Both the position numbers and the translations under genes were made by a program. DNA of 29,963 nucleotides from an uncultured Bacilli bacterium (GTDB taxonomy: Bacteria > Bacillota_I > Bacilli_A > RF39 > UBA660). How positions within the stretch are numbered: the stretch's first letter is position 1; each line of letters begins with the position of its first letter. The DNA lies in assembly GCA_910589335.1 (NCBI GenBank), contig CAJUTW010000016.1, forward strand, positions 1 through 29,963. Reading direction: 5' to 3'. This document shows positions 16,346-23,783 of the stretch, piece after piece. The notes beneath the pieces were generated by a model. That model saw only the letters and a list, made by a program, of their open reading frames with translations, made no database searches and was not told the DNA's origin.

Positions 16346-17176
16346 CTATTTTTTTCTATAACAACACCCCACAGGTACACTCTCTAAAGAATCTTTTGTT
16401 TTACAATATTGAAATTCTTCCACCTCAAAAACTTCTTTAAAAATATCCATTTCATAATAATCACCTGACCTATTCATCAAATGACTTGCAACAATTATCC
16501 CATCATCTTTTAGTATACTCTCTAAATTATCTCTACATTTTATTATTGAGTTTTTATGAAATGTTAAAGTCTCCAAAATATTAGATAATATTATCACATC
16601 ATATTTCTTTTTAATATCAATATTATGACAAATATTTAAATATTTAAAATCAAATTCTGTATTTTCTAATTTTCTTTTTAGTTTTTTAATATCACTAATT
16701 AGTTGTTCTTCATCTTCACTACTAAAATAAAATAAATTTCTAGAAATAGGCATCTTTAAAAATTTTAAATAACTTAACCAATATCTATATGCATCTTTTT
16801 CTTCTTTAGTATAACATTTAACTGCTCTTAATAAATTATATAACCAATCATTATTTAAAAGCATCTCTTCTTTTGAAAAATGAAATTCACTCTTAAATTC
16901 AATTAACCATTTTCTTAAATAGAAATAATATTCACATATTTTATTGCAATCAAAACTGTCTACTTTTTTAGCTCCTAAATAATAAGCGTAAAAGTATTGA
17001 TCACTTGATGATAAAACAGTTAAAACTTCCTTTTCTTTTACAGAAAAATTTTTAAATATCTTTTTTAAATTTTCATTACTTTTATAATAAATCTTACTAT
17101 AACCATCTAAATATTTCCCCTGAGATAAAAGTAAAGATTTAGAAACATCTATTTCTACTTTATCCACAACTATCAC
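16346..17176 (-). CDS. Rossmann-fold transferase-like protein (BtaA/DUF3419-like), tandem copy A
   Basis: Third gene of a three-copy tandem family (276 residues). After an N-terminal helical segment comes the strand-turn VLTVLSSSDQ (about 53-62), then YLGAKKVDSFDCNK: a nucleotide-binding beta-alpha-beta whose next strand ends in an acidic residue, as in SAM-binding folds. The classic GxGxG loop is replaced by SSSDQ. A later strand KYDVIILSNILET and a motif DNLESILKDDGIIVAS match the end of a methyltransferase fold. The pattern recalls DUF3419/BtaA-type aminocarboxypropyl transferases, but that is inference. GTG start directly after the copy B stop. Very Phe/Tyr/Lys-rich. It shares a 54-bp block identical to copy C. 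Confidence 0.7.
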   Translation of the reverse strand: MIVVDKVEIDVSKSLLLSQGKYLDGYSKIYYKSNENLKKIFKNFSVKEKEVLTVLSSSDQYFYAYYLGAKKVDSFDCNKICEYYFYLRKWLIEFKSEFHFSKEEMLLNNDWLYNLLRAVKCYTKEEKDAYRYWLSYLKFLKMPISRNLFYFSSEDEEQLISDIKKLKRKLENTEFDFKYLNICHNIDIKKKYDVIILSNILETLTFHKNSIIKCRDNLESILKDDGIIVASHLMNRSGDYYEMDIFKEVFEVEEFQYCKTKDSLESVPVGCCYRKK

Positions 17177-17989
17177 TTACTTTCTCTTTTTATAAGAATA
17201 CCCTACTGGACGCCAATTTTGCGAATCAGCCTCAAACTCAATTAAATCAAATTTTTCTTGAAAAACCTCTTCTTCAATTTTAAGTCTAGATCGACAAATA
17301 ACATAACTACAAACAACGACTCCATCATCTTTTAATATATTATCTAAATAATTTTTACATTTTGTAAAAAGCGTAGCATCACAACTTGGAGATTCTAATA
17401 TATTAGATAATATAACTACATCATATTTTTTCTCTTTCTTATTTTGTTCAAAAATATTTTCTAAACTAAAATTTAGATCTACATTTTTTAACTTTCTTTT
17501 CAAGAATTCTATATCTTTTATAGAAGAATCATCAAAAACTTGATTAAAATAAAAAAGTTTTTTTAAAGATTTATCTGGCAAAGTAGCAATAACACCTCTC
17601 CAATATTTAAAAGATTTTTCCTCAAGTAAGTTACTACATTTAACTAACTTTAATAACTCATTTATAAAATTTTTAAGATTAAATATTTTACTAAAATCAA
17701 TACTAAATTTTCCTAAATATTCAATTATCCATTTTCTAAGATAAAAATAATGTAGACTTAATTTATTTTTATCAAAACAATCTACACTTCTAGCACCTAA
17801 ATATTTTGAATAAAAATATTGATCACTTGATGCTAATACTGTATAAATATCTTTATCTTTAACATTAATATTTTGAAATAATCTTTCTAAATCTTCATTA
17901 CTCCTAGAATATATTTTATTGTAATATTCATTATAATTTCCTAAAATCAAATTTTTAGTATTTATTATATCTAATTCTATATTACTCAT
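17177..17989 (-). CDS. Rossmann-fold transferase-like protein, tandem copy B
   Basis: Middle paralogue (270 residues). Same architecture as its neighbours: VYTVLASSDQYFY-type loop (VLASSDQ), YLGARSVDCFDKNK, then HYFYLRKWIIEYL, and near the end KKYDVVILSNILES followed by KDDGVVVCSYV. It is more diverged in DNA than copies A and C are from each other. ATG with AGGAG 8 nt upstream. It lies 11 nt after copy C and directly adjoins copy A, so all three are co-transcribed. Function unknown; likely a SAM-using or SAM-binding enzyme. Confidence 0.7.
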   Translation of the reverse strand: MSNIELDIINTKNLILGNYNEYYNKIYSRSNEDLERLFQNINVKDKDIYTVLASSDQYFYSKYLGARSVDCFDKNKLSLHYFYLRKWIIEYLGKFSIDFSKIFNLKNFINELLKLVKCSNLLEEKSFKYWRGVIATLPDKSLKKLFYFNQVFDDSSIKDIEFLKRKLKNVDLNFSLENIFEQNKKEKKYDVVILSNILESPSCDATLFTKCKNYLDNILKDDGVVVCSYVICRSRLKIEEEVFQEKFDLIEFEADSQNWRPVGYSYKKRK

Positions 17990-18000
17990 ACATAAAACTC

Positions 18001-18819
18001 CTACTTTTTTATATAACTATAACCTACTGGATAATTTCTAGAAAAATCTTTACGATAAAATGAAAAATCATTAAAATCAAATTTTTCTTTAAAAATATCT
18101 TTTTCAAAAGTCGAAGTATAATGCTTTACCATATTAGTACAAATTACTTCTCCATCATCTTCTAAAATTTCATATAAATTATCTCTACACCTTTTTAGTT
18201 TTTCATAATCCATTGAATAATATTCTAATAAATTTGAAAGAATAATTATATTATATTTTCTTTTTTTATCAATATCATCACTTATATCTTGATATCTAAA
18301 ATTTAAGTTTACACTTTCTACAATTTCTTTTAATTCTAACATATTAGAAATTATTTTTTCTAAAGAATCATCATATATATCATCATAAAATAATTCACTT
18401 ATTGATAAACCTTTTCTTATAAAACTACACCAATAATTATAAGCTCTTTCTTCATCTAAATTACTACAATCAACTAATTTTAATAACTCTTCAACTAATT
18501 TGTTATTTATCTTTCTATCACTTTTTAGTGAAAAAAAATAATTTTTATATTTAAGTAACCATTTTCTTAAATAGAAATAATATTCACATATTTTATTGCA
18601 ATCAAAACTATCTACTCTTTTAGCTCCTAAATAATGACATAAAAAAAATTGATCACTTGATGATAAAACGGTCAAAACTTTTTTATCTTTTACTGAAAAA
18701 CTTTTAAAAATTTTATATAACTCCTCATTTGAATTCATATAAATTTTAGAGTAACTATCATCTTTTTCTAAAGATAAGATTTTAATTGTTCTAATAATAT
18801 CATCATTAATTTCTTCCAC
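18001..18819 (-). CDS. Rossmann-fold transferase-like protein, tandem copy C (first gene)
   Basis: First of the three paralogues (272 residues). Conserved blocks: VLTVLSSSDQFF, YLGAKRVDSFDCNK, YYFYLRKWLLKY, then KYNIIILSNLLEYY and EDDGEVICTNM. GTG start 8 nt downstream of GGAGTG. The central region has an acidic, variable insertion. The promoter with an overlapping palindrome just upstream implies that the family is regulated as a unit. Three unequal but syntenic copies suggest related but non-identical substrates, or a family maintained by gene conversion. Confidence 0.7.
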   Translation of the reverse strand: MEEINDDIIRTIKILSLEKDDSYSKIYMNSNEELYKIFKSFSVKDKKVLTVLSSSDQFFLCHYLGAKRVDSFDCNKICEYYFYLRKWLLKYKNYFFSLKSDRKINNKLVEELLKLVDCSNLDEERAYNYWCSFIRKGLSISELFYDDIYDDSLEKIISNMLELKEIVESVNLNFRYQDISDDIDKKRKYNIIILSNLLEYYSMDYEKLKRCRDNLYEILEDDGEVICTNMVKHYTSTFEKDIFKEKFDFNDFSFYRKDFSRNYPVGYSYIKK

Positions 18820-18822
18820 AAT

Positions 18823-18849
18823 AATAACACTCCAATTTCGAGTGTTATT
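18823..18849 (-). promoter_or_regulatory. Operator-like palindrome at the start of the paralogue operon
   Basis: AATAACACTC (18823-18832), 7-nt centre, GAGTGTTATT (18840-18849): a perfect 10-bp-arm inverted repeat that overlaps the -10 box and the expected transcription start. The inner CACTC/GAGTG recalls the CIRCE element of HrcA, but the 7-bp spacing differs from the 9 bp of CIRCE. It also covers the Shine-Dalgarno sequence. Confidence 0.6.
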
Positions 18850-18875
18850 TTAGATTATTAAAAACTTTTTGTCAA
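18847..18875 (-). promoter_or_regulatory. Sigma-A promoter of the three-paralogue operon
   Basis: TTGACA (18875-18870), 17-nt spacer, TAAAAT (18852-18847) on the minus strand. The start would be near 18840, only about 20 nt before the GTG start codon. Confidence 0.75.
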
Positions 18876-19433
18876 CTAAATAGCATCCTCAATAAATTTC
18901 TCATTAACAGAATCAATACTTTCTAATGCAGGATCATAAGAAGGTTCAACCGCTTCTTTCTCATCTTCCTCTTCAACTATCTCATCCCAAGGATCTTCTT
19001 CTTCGTTAGTTTCAATTTTAACTTTTATATCCCCAACAAGTTCAATACCTAATTCTTTTTCAATAGTATAATTAATATTATTTCCATCTATATTTACATT
19101 TACACAATTAGGTTGCTTTAAACTTCTAACTATAATTTCTTCTCCACTAACATCTTCTCTATCTCGCATATTAATTACTTCTCTATAAGTATTTGTCTCT
19201 TTTAAAACTTCTGTTTTTGTATCATTATCATGAGAATACCAAATATTTACATCATAACTACCATTAATAACTATTTGATTATTACTTTTTGTTCCACTAA
19301 AATTATGATTAATTACCCAACAACCTAATATTGTAGATGGATTATTATTAACATTAACAGTATTTGTAGTTGTAAAAAGTTTTTTCCCCTTAGAAACAAC
19401 AGCCTTAGTTACAATTTCTCTATAATTTGCCAT
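18876..19433 (-). CDS. cotE: CotE-family spore coat morphogenetic protein
   Basis: CotE directs outer spore-coat assembly in Bacillus. Family-typical segments from memory: the N-terminus YREIVTKAVVSKGKK, then PSTILGCWVINH (33-44), a YDVNIWYS segment followed by TKTEVLKET, LKQPNCVNVNI (about 106-116), and a C-terminus very rich in Glu/Asp (EEEDPWDEIVEEEDEKE). Length 185 matches Bacillus CotE (about 181). Strong GGGAGGT box before ATG. It lies downstream of miaB-ricA as in Bacillus, separated by one divergent gene. Upstream CATATATTA loosely resembles a sporulation sigma -10, which I do not rely on. It implies sporulation capacity or a recent sporulating ancestor. Confidence 0.9.
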   Translation of the reverse strand: MANYREIVTKAVVSKGKKLFTTTNTVNVNNNPSTILGCWVINHNFSGTKSNNQIVINGSYDVNIWYSHDNDTKTEVLKETNTYREVINMRDREDVSGEEIIVRSLKQPNCVNVNIDGNNINYTIEKELGIELVGDIKVKIETNEEEDPWDEIVEEEDEKEAVEPSYDPALESIDSVNEKFIEDAI

Positions 19434-19509
19434 AAGTACCTCCCATTCTAATATATGTATAACTACTAAAAAAAGAACCCAAATTACTTTAAAAAAATCA
19501 AATTTAAGA

Positions 19510-19515
19510 TATAAT
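19510..19515 (+). promoter_or_regulatory. -10 element for the phospholipase-like gene
   Basis: TATAAT 22 nt before the ATG at 19538, with an AAAGGA ribosome binding site between. No convincing -35. Confidence 0.4.
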
Positions 19516-19537
19516 ATTAAAAGAAAGGAAAATTTTT

Positions 19538-20155
19538 ATGGCATCAGCAATAATCCATTTAGCAATAGCAAAAGAATTAGAAAAAGAATTTTCTATAAAA
19601 AATAAAAAAGATTATTTTTTAGGAAGTATCGCTGCAGATATATCAAAAGAAATTAATCAAGACAGAAATATATCACATTTTATAACTACTAAAGATGAAA
19701 TACCTAACATTAATCTCTTTACTAATAAATATCCAAACTTTAAATCAAATTCATTTGAGTTAGGTTATTTTATTCATTTATATACTGATAAATTATGGAG
19801 AACTTTTATAAAAGATAAAATTACTCCTAATTCAATTAAACTAACAGATGGAACAATTTACAAAACAACTTTTGAAGAAGTATCAAAAATGATTTATAGT
19901 GATTATACAAATTTAAATATAAAAGTAATTGAAAATCATTTTCTAGATTTATCCCTTTTTTATGAAGAATTTCAAATACCTTTTACTTCTTTTAACGAAA
20001 TACCTATTAATAAATTAAATATTTTAATTGATAAAATGGGTATTATCATTGAAAACTCAAAAGAAAATAAACCATATTGCTTTGATATCGATAGTATAGA
20101 AGAATTTATATCTTCTTCAACAATAACAATTAAAAATATTTTATCAAAATACTAA
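19538..20155 (+). CDS. Zinc-dependent phospholipase C-like protein
   Basis: 205 residues resembling the PF00882 family (zinc-dependent PLC / S1-P1-like helical hydrolases). Putative metal ligands are spaced as in that family: H7 in MASAIIHLAIAKE, D34 in GSIAADI, H47 in ISHF, and H80 plus D84 in GYFIHLYTDKLW. No signal peptide is seen, so it is likely cytoplasmic, unlike secreted clostridial toxins of the family. One of only two plus-strand genes in the window; it is inserted between ricA and cotE and ends in a terminator shared with ricA. Substrate unknown. Confidence 0.7.
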   Translation: MASAIIHLAIAKELEKEFSIKNKKDYFLGSIAADISKEINQDRNISHFITTKDEIPNINLFTNKYPNFKSNSFELGYFIHLYTDKLWRTFIKDKITPNSIKLTDGTIYKTTFEEVSKMIYSDYTNLNIKVIENHFLDLSLFYEEFQIPFTSFNEIPINKLNILIDKMGIIIENSKENKPYCFDIDSIEEFISSSTITIKNILSKY

Positions 20156-20188
20156 AAAGATTCAAAAAAACTAATTTCTGAATCTTTT
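20154..20188. terminator. Bidirectional terminator between convergent genes
   Basis: AAAAGATTCA (20155-20164) pairs with TGAATCTTTT (20179-20188), with T-runs on both strands. It serves the plus-strand phospholipase-like gene and the minus-strand miaB-ricA transcript. Confidence 0.8.
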
Positions 20189-20189
20189 T

Positions 20190-20516
20190 TTATTCATTAA
20201 ATAATTTATAAAAATAATCATTTAATTCATCTCTAACATAATTTATCATCAAATTTACTTTTTTTAAGTTTTCTAAATAAATATTATAAATAGGTATTTC
20301 TTCAAGTTTATTATTTAATTTATCAAGTTCATGCTTTATATTATTATCATAATTATTCTTTATATATTCTTTTTGTATTTTTTTGATTTTTTCTATTAGT
20401 AAAATAAGTTCTTGATTTTTACTCATTTTATCTTTTAAAGAAACACAATTTTTATATTCATCACTTAATTTAATATAATTAACAACATCATCTACTGCCT
20501 TATACAATTTCTCCAT
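20190..20516 (-). CDS. ricA: YlbF/YmcA-family regulator, RicA-like
   Basis: In B. subtilis RicA (YmcA) forms the Y-complex with RicF (YlbF) and RicT (YaaT), which assists RNase Y in mRNA processing and promotes sporulation, biofilm and competence. This 108-residue all-helical protein has the family core IKKIQKEY, DKLNNKLEEIPIY and a helix ending in VRDELNDYF. Bacillus RicA is longer (about 143) and has C-terminal cysteines for an FeS cluster; this one has a single cysteine (in KNCVSL) and no such tail. The start overlaps the miaB end by 17 nt, with GGAG 5 nt before ATG. Identity rests on both family pattern and miaB-ricA-cotE order. Confidence 0.8.
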   Translation of the reverse strand: MEKLYKAVDDVVNYIKLSDEYKNCVSLKDKMSKNQELILLIEKIKKIQKEYIKNNYDNNIKHELDKLNNKLEEIPIYNIYLENLKKVNLMINYVRDELNDYFYKLFNE

Positions 20517-21912
20517 CTAAGCTCCATGTTTTAGCACTTTTTATTTTAACATTAACAATTTCTCCAGCTTCTATTTCTTTTTCACTGGTAAAATTAATTA
20601 ATTTATTTGTCTCACTATATCCATAATACATATTTTTCTTCAAAGAGACTCCTTCTACAAGTACTTTTAAAACTTCTCCTTCTAGTTTTTTATTGTTTTC
20701 TAAAAAATATTTATTAACTACTTGATTTAATCTCTGTAATCTTTCTTCTTTTACTTCTGGTGGAGTATTATCAACCAACTTACAAGCAGGAGTCCCTTCT
20801 CTTTCTGAGAAAATAAATGTAAAAGCATTATCATATTTACACTCTTCAGCTAAACTTAATGTTTCCCTAAAATCTTCTTCATCTTCTCCTGGAAAACCTA
20901 CAATAATATCTGTAGATATACTAACACCTGGTACAGTATCTTTTATTTTATGAAATAATTCTAAATAGCTTTCTTTAGTATATCTTCTTCCCATTAATTT
21001 TAAAATTTTACTTGAACCACTTTGTACAGGTAAATGAACACTAGGCATTATATTTGAATATTTTCCGATTACATCAATCATTTTATCAGTAAAATCCCAA
21101 GGATGACTAGTCATAAATCTTATTCTTGGAATATTTAATAATGCAATTTCTTCTAATAAATCACCTAAATTATAATTATCATAAAGATCTTTTCCGTAAG
21201 CATTAACATTTTGACCTAATAAAGTTACTTCCTGATAACCATCTTCAATTAACAATTTAACTTCATTAATAATATCTTCCCGTCTACGACTTCTCTCACG
21301 ACCTCTAGTATATGGAACAATACAATAAGTACAAAACTTATCACAACCATATATTATATTAACAAATGCTTTATATTTATTAGCTCTAATAACAGGTAAC
21401 CCTTCAACTAAATCTCCTTCTCGAGAAAAAACTTCTATTTGTTGTTTATTCTCCTTTATAGCTTTATCTAAAATATTTGGAAGTTGATATAAATTATGAG
21501 TTCCAAATACAAAATTAACGAATTTATAATCATTTAAAATTTCTTGAACCACACTAGCTTCCTGCGCCATACATCCACATAAACCGATAATTAATTCCGG
21601 TCTCTCACCCTTTAAATGTTTAAGTCTTCCAAGCATCCCAAAAGCTTTATTATGAGCATTCTCACGTATACTACAAGTATTTAAAAGAACTAAATCTGCT
21701 AAATTATAATCAAGAACTTTAGTAAAACCTAAATTTACAAGTAAAGCCTCAATATTTTCACTATCATGTTCATTCATTTGACAACCATAAGTCTTTAAAA
21801 AATATTTCATACCTCTATATTTATTAGAAATAGTTTTATCCTGTTTAAAATCAATTCTTCTATATTCTTTTTTAGTACGACTTCTTGCTTCTTTATAATC
21901 AGGTAAATGCAT
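20500..21912 (-). CDS. miaB: tRNA-2-methylthio-N6-(dimethylallyl)adenosine synthase MiaB
   Basis: Radical-SAM methylthiotransferase that adds the 2-methylthio group to i6A37 of tRNAs reading U-starting codons. N-terminal MTTase domain with cluster cysteines C44 (TYGCQMNEHDSE), C80 (LNTCSIRENA) and C114 (CGCMAQ). Radical-SAM cysteines C190, C194 and C197 (YGCDKFCTYCIVPYTRGRE). A C-terminal TRAM domain (about 405-470) follows. Length 470 with an N-terminal extension of about 35 residues is typical of Bacillus-type MiaB. First gene of the miaB-ricA transcript. Confidence 0.96.
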   Translation of the reverse strand: MHLPDYKEARSRTKKEYRRIDFKQDKTISNKYRGMKYFLKTYGCQMNEHDSENIEALLVNLGFTKVLDYNLADLVLLNTCSIRENAHNKAFGMLGRLKHLKGERPELIIGLCGCMAQEASVVQEILNDYKFVNFVFGTHNLYQLPNILDKAIKENKQQIEVFSREGDLVEGLPVIRANKYKAFVNIIYGCDKFCTYCIVPYTRGRERSRRREDIINEVKLLIEDGYQEVTLLGQNVNAYGKDLYDNYNLGDLLEEIALLNIPRIRFMTSHPWDFTDKMIDVIGKYSNIMPSVHLPVQSGSSKILKLMGRRYTKESYLELFHKIKDTVPGVSISTDIIVGFPGEDEEDFRETLSLAEECKYDNAFTFIFSEREGTPACKLVDNTPPEVKEERLQRLNQVVNKYFLENNKKLEGEVLKVLVEGVSLKKNMYYGYSETNKLINFTSEKEIEAGEIVNVKIKSAKTWSLDGEIV

Positions 21913-21952
21913 AAAACAACCTCTTTCTTTTCTAAAAAATAATATTTCTTTT

Positions 21953-21980
21953 ATTATACGACAAAATAATATTTATTCAA
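21953..21980 (-). promoter_or_regulatory. Sigma-A promoter for miaB-ricA
   Basis: TTGAAT (21980-21975), 16-nt spacer, TATAAT (21958-21953) on the minus strand, followed by a leader of about 35 nt with an AGAGG box. Confidence 0.65.
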
Positions 21981-22032
21981 CAAAAATAATAAAAAATAAA
22001 ATAATCATCAAAAAATAAAACATCAAGAAATG

Positions 22033-22055
22033 AAAAAACGAGCCACAACTCGTTT
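22033..22055 (-). terminator. Terminator of the ankyrin gene
   Basis: AAACGAG / CTCGTTT stem (22055-22049 and 22042-22036), 6-nt loop, then six T on the minus strand. Confidence 0.8.
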
Positions 22056-22740
22056 ATTCCATGACTAAATGATTATTAATAATATTATCTATTATAGTTG
22101 ATCCATTATTCATAATTTCTCTTTTTATAGCATCCATATTACTTCTAATATTTTCAATTAAATCTGTCATTAAAGAATCTAAATTTTTCTTTTCTAAATT
22201 TAACACTATAATTTCTAAATTATTTATTTTAGAATACTTCCCATAATAAGTATTTTTAACTGTTACATTAAACAAATTCTTAAATGAAAAAATATCAATA
22301 TTATTAAATCTTTTATCTTCAAGTATTTTAAATGCAGTATATAAGTATTGATTATTTAAAGCTTTATCAAGTGCAGTTTGACCCTTATTATTCTTTATAT
22401 TAGGTAAATAATTTTTCTTTTTTGTTAATTGCTCTACTATTTTTACTGCTGCTACAGAATCATCATTTGCTAATATATGAGCAAACGTATCACCATCGAC
22501 ATTTTGATGATTAACATTCCAATTTCTTTTTTTCATTAAGACTAAAACTAAATCATATTGTTTAGCCTTTAACAATCTTGTAACAACATCATTTCCTATA
22601 CTATCAACTAAATTTACATCTATTTTATTATTCAAAATAAGTTCTTCAATAATTTTATATTCTTCTTGCTTAATGAATGTAAATATCTTTGAAGAATCTT
22701 TTTTTATTTCCTCTAGTATAATTTTCATATTGCACTCCAT
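22054..22740 (-). CDS. Ankyrin-repeat protein
   Basis: 228 residues with about three ankyrin-type repeats between residues 25 and 145: IGNDVVTRLLKAKQYDLVLVL, then DGDTFAHILANDDSVAAVKI, then NKGQTALDKALNNQYLYTA. Repeat spacing is about 35 residues, with helix-turn-helix character. The C-terminal 80 residues are not recognised. No signal peptide, so probably cytoplasmic and protein-binding; partner unknown. Two usable starts exist: M1 with GAGGTG and M5 with GGAGTG. It has its own promoter and terminator and is divergent to the helical gene at 22887. Confidence 0.8.
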   Translation of the reverse strand: MECNMKIILEEIKKDSSKIFTFIKQEEYKIIEELILNNKIDVNLVDSIGNDVVTRLLKAKQYDLVLVLMKKRNWNVNHQNVDGDTFAHILANDDSVAAVKIVEQLTKKKNYLPNIKNNKGQTALDKALNNQYLYTAFKILEDKRFNNIDIFSFKNLFNVTVKNTYYGKYSKINNLEIIVLNLEKKNLDSLMTDLIENIRSNMDAIKREIMNNGSTIIDNIINNHLVME

Positions 22741-22769
22741 AATACACCTCTTTCGCGTGACAATTCAAT

Positions 22770-22798
22770 ATTCTATCAAAGCTAAAATTTACTGTCAA
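22770..22798 (-). promoter_or_regulatory. Sigma-A promoter for the ankyrin gene
   Basis: TTGACA (22798-22793), 17-nt spacer, TAGAAT (22775-22770), with TG one base upstream of the -10 (extended type). Confidence 0.75.
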
Positions 22799-22886
22799 AC
22801 AGCATCCTATAACTAGGTATAAAAAATTCTTATTATGAAAATTTACTTATAATATAGTATTATATACAAATAGGTGAAATTTTTTT

Positions 22887-23759
22887 ATGAAAACAAATAA
22901 ATTATTAATTGATACATACATTGACAGATTAAGTAAAATAGCAGTATCTATAAAAATGCTTTATGATAAATTAAATGTAGAATTAAATGAAGATAAAATA
23001 AAAGAATTAAATAATTATCTTGACATTGCACTTAATGCAGAAAACAATATTTATCAAGAAATAGATGAAGATATTTTATTAAGTAATCAATTTTTTAATC
23101 GAGTAACATATTTACTTCAAAACCAAGATTTAAAATTTAAAGATCAAATCGAAAATAGAATAACAAGATATTTAGCATCAAGAAAATATCTTAATCCTTT
23201 TTTATCTACTCTAAATCATCAAGAAGATAAAGAAGAAGAAAACTCAGCTATTATTAGAACACAATTTTCTCTAGATTATACAATTAAGGTATTTGCTCAA
23301 ATAGAAGAAGAACTAAATAATCAAAATATAGATTTAAGAAAAAAATGCTCTTTAATAACAGCAAAAAATAACACTTTATTTGCCAATAAAATTTTATTAG
23401 ATTTAACAAAAGAGCAACTTGACAACTTCGATGGAAGAAAAAGATGTATTACTTTTAAACATAATAAAGATGTTATATCTTCTTTTTATAGAGTCAGTTC
23501 TCTAGAGATAATAAATCTAACAACTTCTGCACTTCTAAATCATCAAGAAAATATTTATACAGAAATTGAATTAAAAGCTGCATTAAAGCTTTTAAATAGA
23601 AAAGAATTATTTGAAATTATAAAATCATATTATGAAAATACTACCAAACATCCACTTTATAAATCTTTAGCAGAAAACAATCCTAATCATCAGCTTATTA
23701 TAGAAATAATTAATAACGCAATTGATAACTTTATAGAAACATCAAAAAAAAGAAAATAG
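22887..23759 (+). CDS. Helical protein of unknown function
   Basis: Unrecognised. 290 residues, mostly charged and apparently all alpha-helical, without membrane span, P-loop, metal motif or paired cysteines. Helical blocks such as ELNEDKIKELNNYLDIAL and IEEELNNQNIDLRKKC suggest a repeat-like or scaffold protein. ATG with AGGTG about 10 nt upstream; TATAAT at 22848-22853 may be its -10. It is divergent from the ankyrin gene with a shared 146-nt control region, and convergent with the SPFH gene across a shared terminator. Confidence 0.65.
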   Translation: MKTNKLLIDTYIDRLSKIAVSIKMLYDKLNVELNEDKIKELNNYLDIALNAENNIYQEIDEDILLSNQFFNRVTYLLQNQDLKFKDQIENRITRYLASRKYLNPFLSTLNHQEDKEEENSAIIRTQFSLDYTIKVFAQIEEELNNQNIDLRKKCSLITAKNNTLFANKILLDLTKEQLDNFDGRKRCITFKHNKDVISSFYRVSSLEIINLTTSALLNHQENIYTEIELKAALKLLNRKELFEIIKSYYENTTKHPLYKSLAENNPNHQLIIEIINNAIDNFIETSKKRK

Positions 23760-23777
23760 TTCAACTGAACTATTTTT
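23754..23777. terminator. Bidirectional terminator between convergent genes
   Basis: AAATAGTTC (23754-23762) and GAACTATTT (23767-23775) with a 4-nt loop; T-rich runs follow on both strands. It ends the helical-protein gene and the SPFH gene. Confidence 0.8.
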
Positions 23778-23783
23778 AATATT

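Noticed and set aside
18823..18849. Calling the palindrome a CIRCE element
   Set aside because: CIRCE spacing is a strongly conserved 9 bp; here it is 7, and no heat-shock gene follows.
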